NCBI GenBank assembly: GCA_903847935.1
Contig: CAINEX010000135.1
Span: 1 to 38,324, forward strand
Direction: 5' to 3'
Length of the DNA: 38,324 nt
Origin: an uncultured Spartobacteria bacterium
Lineage (GTDB): Bacteria; Verrucomicrobiota; Verrucomicrobiia; Chthoniobacterales; UBA6821
Part shown: positions 18,107 to 27,289 of the stretch, one piece after another
How positions within the stretch are numbered: position 1 is the first letter of the stretch
How the letters are laid out: each line of letters begins with the position of its first letter
Notes under the pieces: generated by a model
The model's input: the letters and a program-made list of their open reading frames with translations, nothing else
Told to the model about the DNA's origin: nothing
The model's database searches: none
Position numbers and translations under genes: made by a program

Positions 18107-19318
18107 ATGAACAAGTCGACCCCTGAACCGCGCGTAGAGATGGAATTCGCTACCTCGGCGCCCGGTTATTGGGCGGGTGTCTCCCCGGAGCAGTGGAGTG
18201 ACTGGAAGTGGCAACTCAAGAACAGGGTCACGACGCTGGAAGGTCTTGAGAAGCATCTTCAACTCACTCCTCAAGAACGTGCAGGTGTTATTCTGGCTGG
18301 AAGCAAGCTGTCATTGGCTGTCACTCCCCATTATTTCAACCTGATCGAAAGGGATAATCCTGATTGTCCGATACGCCGCCAGATCATTCCTCATGTGGGA
18401 GAAGGAACTATCTCCCCTGCTGAAATGGCTGATCCCTGCGGTGAGGATGCCCATATGCCCGTACCGGGGTTGGTGCATCGTTACCCGGACAGAGCCCTGT
18501 TCCTCATCACCGATCGATGTGCCTCCTACTGCCGCTACTGCACGCGATCGCGTGTTGTGAGCGGCGCGGGGGAGCAGGAACTTCACACTGATTTTGACGA
18601 GGCGATAGCCTATCTGAAGAAGCACACCGAAGTCCGTGATGTTCTTCTCTCTGGAGGTGACCCGCTGCTCTTCTCGGATGACAAGCTCGATACCCTGTTG
18701 ACACGCCTCCGGGAGATCCCACACCTTGAGTTCCTGCGAATCGGAACACGGGTTCCCATATTTCTTCCTCAGCGCATTACTCCGGAGCTCTGCCGAATCC
18801 TCCAGAAGCATCACCCTCTTTGGATGAGCGTTCACACCAACCATCCGCGAGAACTCACCACCGAAGTGAGGGATGCGTTGGGGATGCTTGCCAATCATGG
18901 AGTGCCATTAGGCAATCAGAGTGTCCTACTGTCCGGGGTCAATGATTCTCTACCCGTCATGAAGTCTCTCATCCACAAACTGCTACGCTGCCGTGTGAGG
19001 CCCTACTATCTCTATCAGTGTGATCTTATTCAGGGATCATCCCATCTTAGGACATCCGTCCGAAAGGGAATCGAGATTATCGAGGGTCTCAGAGGTCATA
19101 CAACGGGCTATGCGATTCCGCAGTTTGTGATCGATGCTCCGGGCGGCGGTGGCAAAGTGCCGCTGAATCCCTCGTATGTCTTTTTTCACGATGCGGAAAA
19201 AGTTGTCTTTCGCAATTTCGAGGGAAAGGTTTTTGAGTATCCCGAAGTAACGGAACGGGAAGTTCAGGCACCGGTAACGCACCTTTCGGTTCTGCATGAG
19301 GAGGCATTCACTTCCTGA
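18107..19318 (+). CDS. kamA: KamA-family radical SAM protein (lysine 2,3-aminomutase-like)
   Basis: 'ITDRCASYCRYCTRSR' CxxxCxxC cluster, 'DVLLSGGDPLLFSDDKL', 'IRIGTRVPIFLPQRI'-like, 'QFVIDAPGGGGKVPLNPSY'. Confidence 0.85.
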   Translation: MNKSTPEPRVEMEFATSAPGYWAGVSPEQWSDWKWQLKNRVTTLEGLEKHLQLTPQERAGVILAGSKLSLAVTPHYFNLIERDNPDCPIRRQIIPHVGEGTISPAEMADPCGEDAHMPVPGLVHRYPDRALFLITDRCASYCRYCTRSRVVSGAGEQELHTDFDEAIAYLKKHTEVRDVLLSGGDPLLFSDDKLDTLLTRLREIPHLEFLRIGTRVPIFLPQRITPELCRILQKHHPLWMSVHTNHPRELTTEVRDALGMLANHGVPLGNQSVLLSGVNDSLPVMKSLIHKLLRCRVRPYYLYQCDLIQGSSHLRTSVRKGIEIIEGLRGHTTGYAIPQFVIDAPGGGGKVPLNPSYVFFHDAEKVVFRNFEGKVFEYPEVTEREVQAPVTHLSVLHEEAFTS

Positions 19319-19329
19319 CCGTTCATCTT

Positions 19330-20498
19330 ATGGGAGGAATCATTGTACGCCCCAGGGCACGCATTTTGCACGGACACGACTGGGTCTACGGTACGGAGGT
19401 GTTGAAGTCATTCGGAAGCCCCGTGGATGGTGATATTGTTTCGATCAAGGACGGGCGTGACAGGATGCTAGGGAGTGGCGTCTATAATTCGAAGTCACAG
19501 ATTGTGGCGCGGCGCTTTTCGCGTCGGCGTCAGGAGTTGGACGCCGAATTTTTCACCCGAAGGCTTGAGCGTGCACAGCAATTCAGGGACAGTCTGGGGG
19601 TTGATCCGATGGTGCGTCGTGTCGTCTGGAGTGAAAGCGACGGGCTTCCCGGGGTTATTGTCGATCGCTTTGGTCCGGTGGCCACACTTCAGACCCTTAC
19701 GATGGCCATGGACCAGCGCCGCGAAATGATCGCCGCCTCCGTGCAGGCTGTGCTCGGTGTGGAGAGTGTGGTGGAACGGAATGACTCCTCTTCCCGAAAA
19801 CTTGAGGGCCTTGAGATGAGGGCCGGCATGTTGCTCGGGCCGGAGCCGCATTCATTTGAGATCAGCGTGGCGGGAATGATGTTCCACCTTGATCCGATCA
19901 AGGGACAGAAGACCGGATTTTATCTCGACCAGGCTTCCACTTACCGGCAGGTCGCGGCGTGGGCTGCGGGCAGGCGTGTGCTCGACTGCTTCTCCAACCA
20001 GGGAGCTTTCGCCATAGCCTGTGCCCAGGAAGGAGCCTTGGAGGTAACTGCTGTGGAATCTGGCAAGGACAACCTTCCTCGTATCGAGGCCAACGCCTTT
20101 CTTAACAATGTCACGATCAAGGTCATGGGGGCCGATGTCTTTGAAATGCTCTCTTCCGCAGCACGCCGGGGAGAGGAGTATGATCTGATCATTCTTGACC
20201 CCCCCCCTTCACCCGGACCCGCAAGGGGCTTGCCGATGCGCTTCGCGGATACCGGGAACTCCATCTCAAGGCCGCACAACTTCTCTCTAAGGATGGCCTG
20301 CTTGCCACCTTCTCCTGCTCACACCATGTTACGGCCGAGGAGTTCGGGGGGAGTGTTGCAGAGGCATTTGGGGATGCCCGCAGGACAGCGCGGCAGTTGC
20401 AGTCATTCGGGCAAAGTCCTGATCATCCCATCCTGATTGGATTTCCCGAAAGTGAATACCTTAAGGGGTTTCTCTACGGGATGACTTCCTCCTTTTAG
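19330..20498 (+). CDS. RlmI-like class I SAM-dependent (rRNA) methyltransferase, disrupted by frameshift in a C9 run
   Basis: Frame 1 gives 'GGIIVRPRARILHGHDWVYGTEV...VLDCFSNQGAFAIACA...YDLIILDPPP'; the family-typical C-terminus 'FTRTRKGLADALRGYRELHLKAAQLLSKDGLLATFSCSHHVTAEEF...ARQLQSFGQSPDHPILIGFPESEYLKGFLYG' continues in another frame after 20209-20217. Confidence 0.85.
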
Positions 20499-20515
20499 GA
20501 ACTTTCCGGGACGGT

Positions 20516-21232
20516 TTAATGCTCTGGGGCAATCGCCTTCAATACCGCATCGACGTCCGAGAGATCGTCAAACAGGAAATCCGGGGAGTGTGAGGATAGC
20601 TCCTCCCTGGAGTATTTTCCGGTGGCCACCGCGACCGTTATCGCCCCGAAGGCCTTGCCGCACTCGATGTCACGGGGAGTGTCACCGATCACATAGATCT
20701 GATCGGGAGTGAATTCCCTTCCATGTTCCTCAAAGGCCCGTGCTGCCGCGATCGGACCGAGTTGGTTCCTCTCGTGATGGTCATCGGCATAGGCGCCGAA
20801 TTCGAAGTAGTGCCAGACGCCGTAATGGGTAAGTTTTACCTCGGCGCCTGCGGCAAGATTGCCGGTCAGAAGTGCCAGAACACAGTCCGATCGTTCTTTC
20901 AGGCGATCGAGAAGGAGAATGATTCCGGGCAGGAGTTTCCCCTGATGGCGGTGAATCCGATCGGCAAGTATTCTCAGGTAGGTGTCATGTAGGGCCACGA
21001 TGGCTTCCCCGGTCGGGTCCTTACCCGCGGCCGATAGGATGCTTCGAGCAAGCCCCGTATCGGTGTTTCCGGCGAAATTGAGTCCCTCGAGCGGGGCGAG
21101 ACTTCCGCAGACCTCCGCGACGGCCTCCCGATAGGAGGTCTCTCCCGCACCACCCGAAGTGATGAGGGTGCCGTCGATATCGAAGAGGTAGAGGCGCTTG
21201 GGATAGGGGGGCGCTGCGGGTTTAACCGGCAT
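20516..21232 (-). CDS. HAD-superfamily hydrolase (phosphoglycolate phosphatase-like)
   Basis: 'LYLFDIDGTLITSGGAG', 'LALLTGNLAAGAEVKL', 'IYVIGDTPRDIECGKAFGAITVAVATGKYS'. Confidence 0.92.
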   Translation of the reverse strand: MPVKPAAPPYPKRLYLFDIDGTLITSGGAGETSYREAVAEVCGSLAPLEGLNFAGNTDTGLARSILSAAGKDPTGEAIVALHDTYLRILADRIHRHQGKLLPGIILLLDRLKERSDCVLALLTGNLAAGAEVKLTHYGVWHYFEFGAYADDHHERNQLGPIAAARAFEEHGREFTPDQIYVIGDTPRDIECGKAFGAITVAVATGKYSREELSSHSPDFLFDDLSDVDAVLKAIAPEH

Positions 21233-21866
21233 GCCCGCTCCCCTTTGAAGTCACAGACTCGTTGACCTCGTTTTCAGGAACATCTTCTTCCTCATCAGAA
21301 TCGTCGTCCTCCACATACTCCTCTTCAATCTTGGCGAACTTCCTCTTTCGCTTGGCTGCTGGAAGCGGACTCATGGTCATGCCGACGGCTCGTCCGACAA
21401 GTTTCGGAGGCATGTCTACAGCGGCCATGGTCTCAAGGTCCTTGATAATCTTATGCATCATCGCCATGCCGAGATCCTTGTGAGCATTTTCTCGTCCGCG
21501 GAACTGGAGGACAATCTTGAGCTTGTTTCCCTTGTCGAGAAACTCTTCTGCGTGCCTCAGTTTCGTCTCGTAGTCGTGACTGCCGATCTTCACCCGGAAC
21601 TTGATCTCTTTGATCTTGGTGGCGCTATGCTTGCTTTCTTTTTCCTTCTTGGTCAGCTCGTACTTGAATTTACCGAAATCGGCAATCCTGCAGACTGGAG
21701 GATTGGCGGTCGGGGCAACTTCGATTAGGTCAAGACCGTAGGACTTGGCGCGCCGAACGGCTTCCTCCGTTTTTAGGATGCCTAGTTGCTGGCCGGTGGA
21801 GCCGATGATGACACGTACTTCGCGTGCGCGAATACGATCGTTGATGCGTATGAGTGCTGGATTAAT
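21222..21866 (-). CDS. infC: Translation initiation factor IF-3 (start codon uncertain; ATT at 21866 proposed)
   Basis: Upstream extension of the listed 21222-21593 ORF reads '(I)NPALIRINDRIRAREVRVIIGSTGQQLGILKTEEAVRRAKSYGLDLIEVAPTANPPVCRIADFGKFKYELTKKEKESKHSATKIKEIKFR' = IF-3 N-domain; adjacent to thrS. Confidence 0.92.
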   Translation of the reverse strand: MNPALIRINDRIRAREVRVIIGSTGQQLGILKTEEAVRRAKSYGLDLIEVAPTANPPVCRIADFGKFKYELTKKEKESKHSATKIKEIKFRVKIGSHDYETKLRHAEEFLDKGNKLKIVLQFRGRENAHKDLGMAMMHKIIKDLETMAAVDMPPKLVGRAVGMTMSPLPAAKRKRKFAKIEEEYVEDDDSDEEEDVPENEVNESVTSKGSGHAG

Positions 21867-21996
21867 AGGATCTGGGTGCGACTGGCGCTCTGTGGTTAAA
21901 GGCGGTGTGCAATCCTGCTCAACGCCCGGTGACTGGTTGACTGACGGCTGAAAAGTTGGAAACCAATGGATTTAGGCTGCGGCGCAAGTTGCACGC

Positions 21997-23919
21997 TCAT
22001 ACGGTGAGCGTGCGGTCGCGAATTTCGGTTTCAAGTCGTTGGATGAATGCATTTGATTCGATGGACCCCTCGTCGCCATGTTGACGGCTGCGAATGGAGA
22101 GTTGGCCTGCGGCTTCCTCCTTGGGTCCGACAACGATCATGTAGGGAACCTTTTCGAGCTGAGCAAGGCGAATCTTGGCTCCGAGTTTTTCAGGGGAAAG
22201 GTCGGCGGTCGCCCTGATACCCTTGGCGGTCATCTGGGCGACGGTTTTTTGCGCATAATCCGCCACCTTTTCGGAGACGGGAAGAATTCGGGCCTGCTCG
22301 GGCGAAAGCCATGCAGGAAAGCTTCCCGCAAAGTGCTCGATGAGGACTCCGGTGAATCGTTCAAGTGATCCGAAGGGCGCGCGATGGATCATGACCGGTA
22401 CATGGGATTTGCCGTCGGAGCCCGTGTAGGAGAGGTCAAAGCGGGCGGGGAGCACGTAGTCGACCTGAACGGTGCCGAGTTGCCACTCACGCCCCAGGAC
22501 ATCCTTGACCACAAAGTCGATCTTCGGGCCGTAGAATGCCGCCTCTCCAGGTTCCTCCGTGTAGGGAACACCAAGTGTCACGGCGGCGTCACGGCATGCC
22601 TGTTCGGCGAGATCCCACTGGACCGTGTTGCCCGTGAACTTGCTGCTGTCAGGATCACGCAGTCCTACGCGAACGCGGTAATCGGACATACCGAGAGTGG
22701 TGAGGACCTTTTTGACGAGTTGGAGGCATCCCTGAATCTCGGCGGCCACTTGCTCTTCCGTGCAGAAGAGGTGAGCGTCATCCTGCGTGAAGCCTCGGAC
22801 GCGCGTCATGCCGTTGAGTTCCCCCGACTGTTCCCAACGGTAGACTGTTCCGAATTCGGCCAGTCTCACAGGAAGGTCACGGTAGCTGTGTGGCTGTGAG
22901 GCAAAGATCTTGATGTGGTGGGGGCAGTTCATCGGCTTCAGCATGAAGCCATCCAGCAGTAGCGTGGGATCCATCACGCGCTCCTTGGTCACGATCTCCT
23001 TGCCGGCCCGTTCATTCAGGGTGGTGGCAAAAGATTCCGAGACTCCTTCCAGACGGGCTGTCATCTCTGCACAGCCGCATCCTTCCGAGGCAATCTGAGC
23101 GAGTTGATCAGGCTCAGGGATGGCGGGAAACTGTGAATCTTTGTAGTAAGGGAAATGCCCCGAAGTCTTGTAGAGAGCTAGCTTGCCGATGTGCGGGGTG
23201 AAGACTTGGGAGTAGCCCTGTTTGGCCAGTTCTCCGCTGATAAAATTCTGAAGCTCTTGACGGATCACCGCACCCTTCGGGGTCCATAAAATCAGTCCCT
23301 GCCCCACGGAATCATCGATGTGAAAGAGGCTCTGCTCCCGTCCGATCCTCCGATGATCTCGCTTCTTGGCTTCCTCAAGCATGGCAAACCAGCTCTCCAT
23401 TTCAGCGATGGAAGGGAAGGCTGTGCCGTAGACGCGCTGGAGTTGGGGATTGTTTTCATCACCCTGGTAGAAAGCGCTCGCGACATGCGTGAGCCGGAAG
23501 GCTGGAACCTTGGAGGTATCGGGGACATGGGGACCGGCGCAGAGATCCGTGAAGGCACCGTTTCGATAGAGGGTGATCTCTTCTCCCTCGGGGATTCGTG
23601 TGATGATATCGAGTTTGAAGCGACTTTGTTCGGGGCGGCTTGTTAGGCCAGCTAGTTCGCCCCTCCTCCCCATGGCGAGAGCCTCATCGCGGGTGATGAC
23701 TTCCCTCTGGAAAGGTTGGGCCTCGGCAATGATGGTCGTCATCTCCTTCTCGATCCGTGGAAAATCCTCCGGGCTGATTCGGTGGGGGAGATCCACGTCA
23801 TAGTAGAATCCGTTTTCAACGGGTGGCCCAGCTGCAAACTGAGCCTCGGGCCAGATACGAAGGATGGCGTTCGCCAGGATATGAGCGCAGGAGTGGCGTA
23901 CGGTTTCTAGTTCGGTCAT
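21997..23919 (-). CDS. thrS: Threonine--tRNA ligase
   Basis: 640 aa; 'CAHILANAILRIWP', 'YRNGAFTDLCAGPHVPDT', 'LKPMNCPHHIKIF', 'RVRGFTQDDAHLFC', 'MIHRAPFGSLERFTGVLIEHFAGSFPAWLSPEQ'. Confidence 0.97.
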   Translation of the reverse strand: MTELETVRHSCAHILANAILRIWPEAQFAAGPPVENGFYYDVDLPHRISPEDFPRIEKEMTTIIAEAQPFQREVITRDEALAMGRRGELAGLTSRPEQSRFKLDIITRIPEGEEITLYRNGAFTDLCAGPHVPDTSKVPAFRLTHVASAFYQGDENNPQLQRVYGTAFPSIAEMESWFAMLEEAKKRDHRRIGREQSLFHIDDSVGQGLILWTPKGAVIRQELQNFISGELAKQGYSQVFTPHIGKLALYKTSGHFPYYKDSQFPAIPEPDQLAQIASEGCGCAEMTARLEGVSESFATTLNERAGKEIVTKERVMDPTLLLDGFMLKPMNCPHHIKIFASQPHSYRDLPVRLAEFGTVYRWEQSGELNGMTRVRGFTQDDAHLFCTEEQVAAEIQGCLQLVKKVLTTLGMSDYRVRVGLRDPDSSKFTGNTVQWDLAEQACRDAAVTLGVPYTEEPGEAAFYGPKIDFVVKDVLGREWQLGTVQVDYVLPARFDLSYTGSDGKSHVPVMIHRAPFGSLERFTGVLIEHFAGSFPAWLSPEQARILPVSEKVADYAQKTVAQMTAKGIRATADLSPEKLGAKIRLAQLEKVPYMIVVGPKEEAAGQLSIRSRQHGDEGSIESNAFIQRLETEIRDRTLTV

Positions 23920-23955
23920 TGGAGAAGTCGGTGTTGGCTAAAGTCTTTTAGGTGT

Positions 23956-24177
23956 TCATGCGGAATGCACCGGATCAAGGCGAAGTAAAGACCCGGGTAG
24001 GAGGGAGGGAATGCCGCTCTTGACAGGGAATGCAGCAGTACCATCTTCACGAACCAGAAAACCATCAGCATCATGGGATGCAAGAGCCCGGAACTCCTCC
24101 GGGGTCGCCATATGCAGTCGCTGTCCCGTGACGGGGCAGCGAAGCAGTGAGGCAAGATCAGTCAGCAGATCCGCCAT
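23956..24177 (-). CDS. Trm112-like small protein
   Basis: 73 aa 'LLRCPVTGQRLHMATPEE...DGFLVREDGTAAFPVKSGIPSLLPG' matches Trm112/UPF0434 pattern. Confidence 0.7.
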   Translation of the reverse strand: MADLLTDLASLLRCPVTGQRLHMATPEEFRALASHDADGFLVREDGTAAFPVKSGIPSLLPGSLLRLDPVHSA

Positions 24178-24180
24178 GGA

Positions 24181-25371
24181 TTAGTATTTCGCAACGGAGG
24201 GATCTATCCGGTCTGCCCAGGCGAGAATGCCTCCTTGCACATTGAAGAGTTTGGAGAATCCCGCAACCTGCAGTTCGCGTAGGGCATTTGCCGAGCGGAC
24301 CCCAGACTTACATTGGAGATAGATTGTGTCCGCACTGTCGAGTTCGCTCATCCGGCTGTGCAGATCACCGAGAGGGATCAGTTTGGCTCCCGGGATCCTG
24401 GCGATATCCCATTCGAATTGCTCGCGCACATCGATGAGGTTTATCTTTTCGCCGCTCTTAAGTTTTTCCTGCAGTTCTTCGACCGTGATCTCTGGCACCG
24501 GAGTTTCCGCCTTCTCTGCGGCGGCTGCCTGCGGGATGCCGCAGAAGGTGTCGTAGTCGATGAGTTTGGTAACGGTTGGATGATCACCGCAGACGGGGCA
24601 CTTGGGATCCTTGCGAATCTTGAATTCACGGAACTTCATCTTGAGGGCGTCAAAGTGAACAAGGCGGCCGATCAGGGGATCTCCGATGCCGACGATCAAC
24701 TTGATCGCTTCGATCGCCTGCATGACGCCGATGATGCCTGGCAGGACACCGAGAACTCCTCCCTCCGCGCAACTTGGAACCATTCCCGGAGGCGGGGGTT
24801 CGGGATAGAGGCATCGGTAACAGGGGCCACCCAGATGGGGGGCGAAAACCGTGCACTGTCCGTCGAACCGGAAAATGGAGCCGTAGATATTAGGTTTTTT
24901 CTGGAATACGCAGATGTCGTTCGAGAGATAGCGTGTCGGAAAATTGTCCGTCCCGTCGATGACAACATCATAGGGCGCTACGAGTTTCTCCGCATTTTCA
25001 GAGGTGAAGAGGCAGTCGTGAAGATCGACCTGCACATTGGGGTTGATCTCCTTGATGGTATCGCGGGCGCTATTGATTTTCTTCCGGCCCACGTCGCGCG
25101 TGCCGTGAAGGATCTGGCGTTGGAGATTTGAGAAGTCAACGGTATCGAAATCGACGAGACCGATGCGTCCTACGCCTGCTGCAGCCAGATAAAGTGCGAT
25201 CGGGGAACCGAGTCCCCCTGCTCCGATGCAGAGGATGCTGGAAGCCTTGAGCCGTTTTTGCCCCTCCAGCGTGACTTCGGGCATGATGAGATGGCGGGAG
25301 TAACGCGCAATCTCGTCATTGCTCAACTCCACGGAAGCTACCCGCGACGGATCCAGAATGCTTGTGCTCAT
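24181..25371 (-). CDS. moeB: MoeB/ThiF-type adenylyltransferase with C-terminal rhodanese domain
   Basis: 'IARYSRHLIMPEVTLEGQKRLKASSILCIGAGGLGSPIALYLAAAGVGRIGLVDFDTVDFSNLQRQILH'; zinc CxxC pairs; rhodanese 'LIDVREQFEWDIARIPGA...YLQCKSGVRSANAL'. Confidence 0.9.
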   Translation of the reverse strand: MSTSILDPSRVASVELSNDEIARYSRHLIMPEVTLEGQKRLKASSILCIGAGGLGSPIALYLAAAGVGRIGLVDFDTVDFSNLQRQILHGTRDVGRKKINSARDTIKEINPNVQVDLHDCLFTSENAEKLVAPYDVVIDGTDNFPTRYLSNDICVFQKKPNIYGSIFRFDGQCTVFAPHLGGPCYRCLYPEPPPPGMVPSCAEGGVLGVLPGIIGVMQAIEAIKLIVGIGDPLIGRLVHFDALKMKFREFKIRKDPKCPVCGDHPTVTKLIDYDTFCGIPQAAAAEKAETPVPEITVEELQEKLKSGEKINLIDVREQFEWDIARIPGAKLIPLGDLHSRMSELDSADTIYLQCKSGVRSANALRELQVAGFSKLFNVQGGILAWADRIDPSVAKY

Positions 25372-25512
25372 AAAATAATCAGTAACGTTACCCGCGGAAC
25401 TCGCTCTGTTCAAGGCAAAGAGAAATATCCACCCATCCATGACACTCATTCATTGATTTTTAGAAGTGGAGTTGCCACTCTCCAAAGGCTCCGAAGACGT
25501 ATTTTATCTCGC

Positions 25513-27117
25513 ATGTTAATTTTTTCACGCCTCTTTGGCCCCTTACAACTCTTGCCGACGCTGATGATCTGTATGTGCGTGAGTGTGATGGCCCAAGATG
25601 CTGGCGATGCGGCATCATCCACCGAAGGCTCCGCTTCGGCGGATCAAACAACGACTCCCTCGGCTCCTGTTGCCCCCCCTCCTACACTTATTCCGAAAAC
25701 CGTCCAGCAACCAACAAGCCTCGACTCAACGTTCCAGGTAGCCGCTCCCTCTGTCACGTTGCCAACTCCCCCGCTTCCCGATTCAACGCCTTTACCGGCT
25801 CCCTCAGCAACTCCTCAGGGGCAGGCTCAGGCCACGCCTCAACCAACTCCTGCTCCTCAGTTTAATCCCCCTTCCGCAGCAGAGTTGAATCTCCCGAGCG
25901 CACAACCAGCTGGCATTCCCCAGTTCGCCCCCGCTTCTGTGGGTATGCCCAGCCTGAAACTGGACGATCAATCAGGATCCAGTCCAGGTGTTCTGTCGGG
26001 AATGTTTGACTGGGCCCGGAAGCTTCGTTTTACAGCCGGGCTTCGGGGAGGGTATGACAGCAATATCAACAGTGCCAATGGGACGAATGCGATCGGTAGC
26101 ACCTTTGCTAACCTGAACGGCGGTGTGAATTACCACTTTGGTTCGCCACGACTCAATGTCAGCATGGATCTTACCGGCGGTGTCACTGAGTACGCCAATA
26201 GTGCTCTTAGTGAGAGCTCGAAAACCCAAGGAACAATTGGTTTGGGTGCGGCCATTCAATACCGCTATGCCCCGAAGGTCGTCCTCACGTTCAATACCTC
26301 CACCTCCTATCAGCAGCAGCCAAATATTGCCCTGGCCGGCACGGCCAACAACTCCACTGGCGGCTATTACTTCACATCAAGCAGCTTTGCCATCGCCTAC
26401 CAATGGTCGGACCTTTTTACGACGGTCGAGCGTTTCAATTATACAGCCTCCTACTACCCCCAATATAGTAATCAGAATTATACGGAGCCTGGATTCACTC
26501 AATCCTTCCGATATCTTTTAAGACCCACAACGACTGCGGTAGTAGATTACAGCACCTTTGAATACCGATATCCAACGCAGACGTCACTAAACAGCTGGGG
26601 GCAGACTCTTGCGGTCGGCTTTGACCATATCTTCAATCCCAAGTTTTATTGGAACTTTCGACTTGGAGCTCAAAGCCAGTCATCTCAGTCAACTAGTCTT
26701 GCCATCAGCCCCTATTTAGATAACACCCTCAGTCTAAAGTTTGGGAAAGTCTCGAGTATCAGTTGGAATTCTAACTATGGTACCCAGCCGGGGAGCGGCC
26801 AAGCTGGCCAAGCAGTCAGCTATACCACAGCTTTCAGGTCGGGCCTGATTTACTCTCAGGGAATCTTTGCACGTTTGAAACTGAACAGCAGCCTCTATTA
26901 CCTCTGGACGAATTATAAAGACGCTCCGATCGGAGCCCGCCAGACGCTTACCTATGATATCACTAATTATCAGGGGAGCCTCGATCTATCCTACGACTTG
27001 AACAGACTCATCCGACTGGCGCTCGGCTATCAATACATGAGCAGCGTTTCACCCTCAATTCAGGCTTACGCCTACAACAGGGGAATCAGTTATTTTCAAA
27101 TCGGTGGGAATTTCTAG
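25513..27117 (+). CDS. Outer-membrane beta-barrel protein with Pro-rich N-terminal region
   Basis: Signal peptide, Pro/Ala/Thr-rich residues about 30-150, then alternating aromatic beta-strand sequence ending '...YFQIGGNF' (C-terminal Phe). Confidence 0.75.
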   Translation: MLIFSRLFGPLQLLPTLMICMCVSVMAQDAGDAASSTEGSASADQTTTPSAPVAPPPTLIPKTVQQPTSLDSTFQVAAPSVTLPTPPLPDSTPLPAPSATPQGQAQATPQPTPAPQFNPPSAAELNLPSAQPAGIPQFAPASVGMPSLKLDDQSGSSPGVLSGMFDWARKLRFTAGLRGGYDSNINSANGTNAIGSTFANLNGGVNYHFGSPRLNVSMDLTGGVTEYANSALSESSKTQGTIGLGAAIQYRYAPKVVLTFNTSTSYQQQPNIALAGTANNSTGGYYFTSSSFAIAYQWSDLFTTVERFNYTASYYPQYSNQNYTEPGFTQSFRYLLRPTTTAVVDYSTFEYRYPTQTSLNSWGQTLAVGFDHIFNPKFYWNFRLGAQSQSSQSTSLAISPYLDNTLSLKFGKVSSISWNSNYGTQPGSGQAGQAVSYTTAFRSGLIYSQGIFARLKLNSSLYYLWTNYKDAPIGARQTLTYDITNYQGSLDLSYDLNRLIRLALGYQYMSSVSPSIQAYAYNRGISYFQIGGNF

Positions 27118-27289
27118 GAGGGTAGAAAAAAGTCTCTGAAGCGATTAAAGAGGCTCCTAGGAAGGTTACGAAATTGTCACATCAAAGCCCTTATTTTTTC
27201 AAAAAAGTGATTGTCAACTGCGAGTGGCTGGTTGATAGTAGTTATACAAATTCACAACCTTGAAACAACAATTTAGAAAACCAATTCCC

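Noticed and set aside
18311-18898. 195 aa minus-strand ORF opposite kamA
   Set aside because: Antisense shadow; kamA is conserved in the other strand.
24313-25131. 272 aa plus-strand ORF opposite moeB
   Set aside because: Antisense shadow of a conserved gene; composition typical of a mirrored reading frame.
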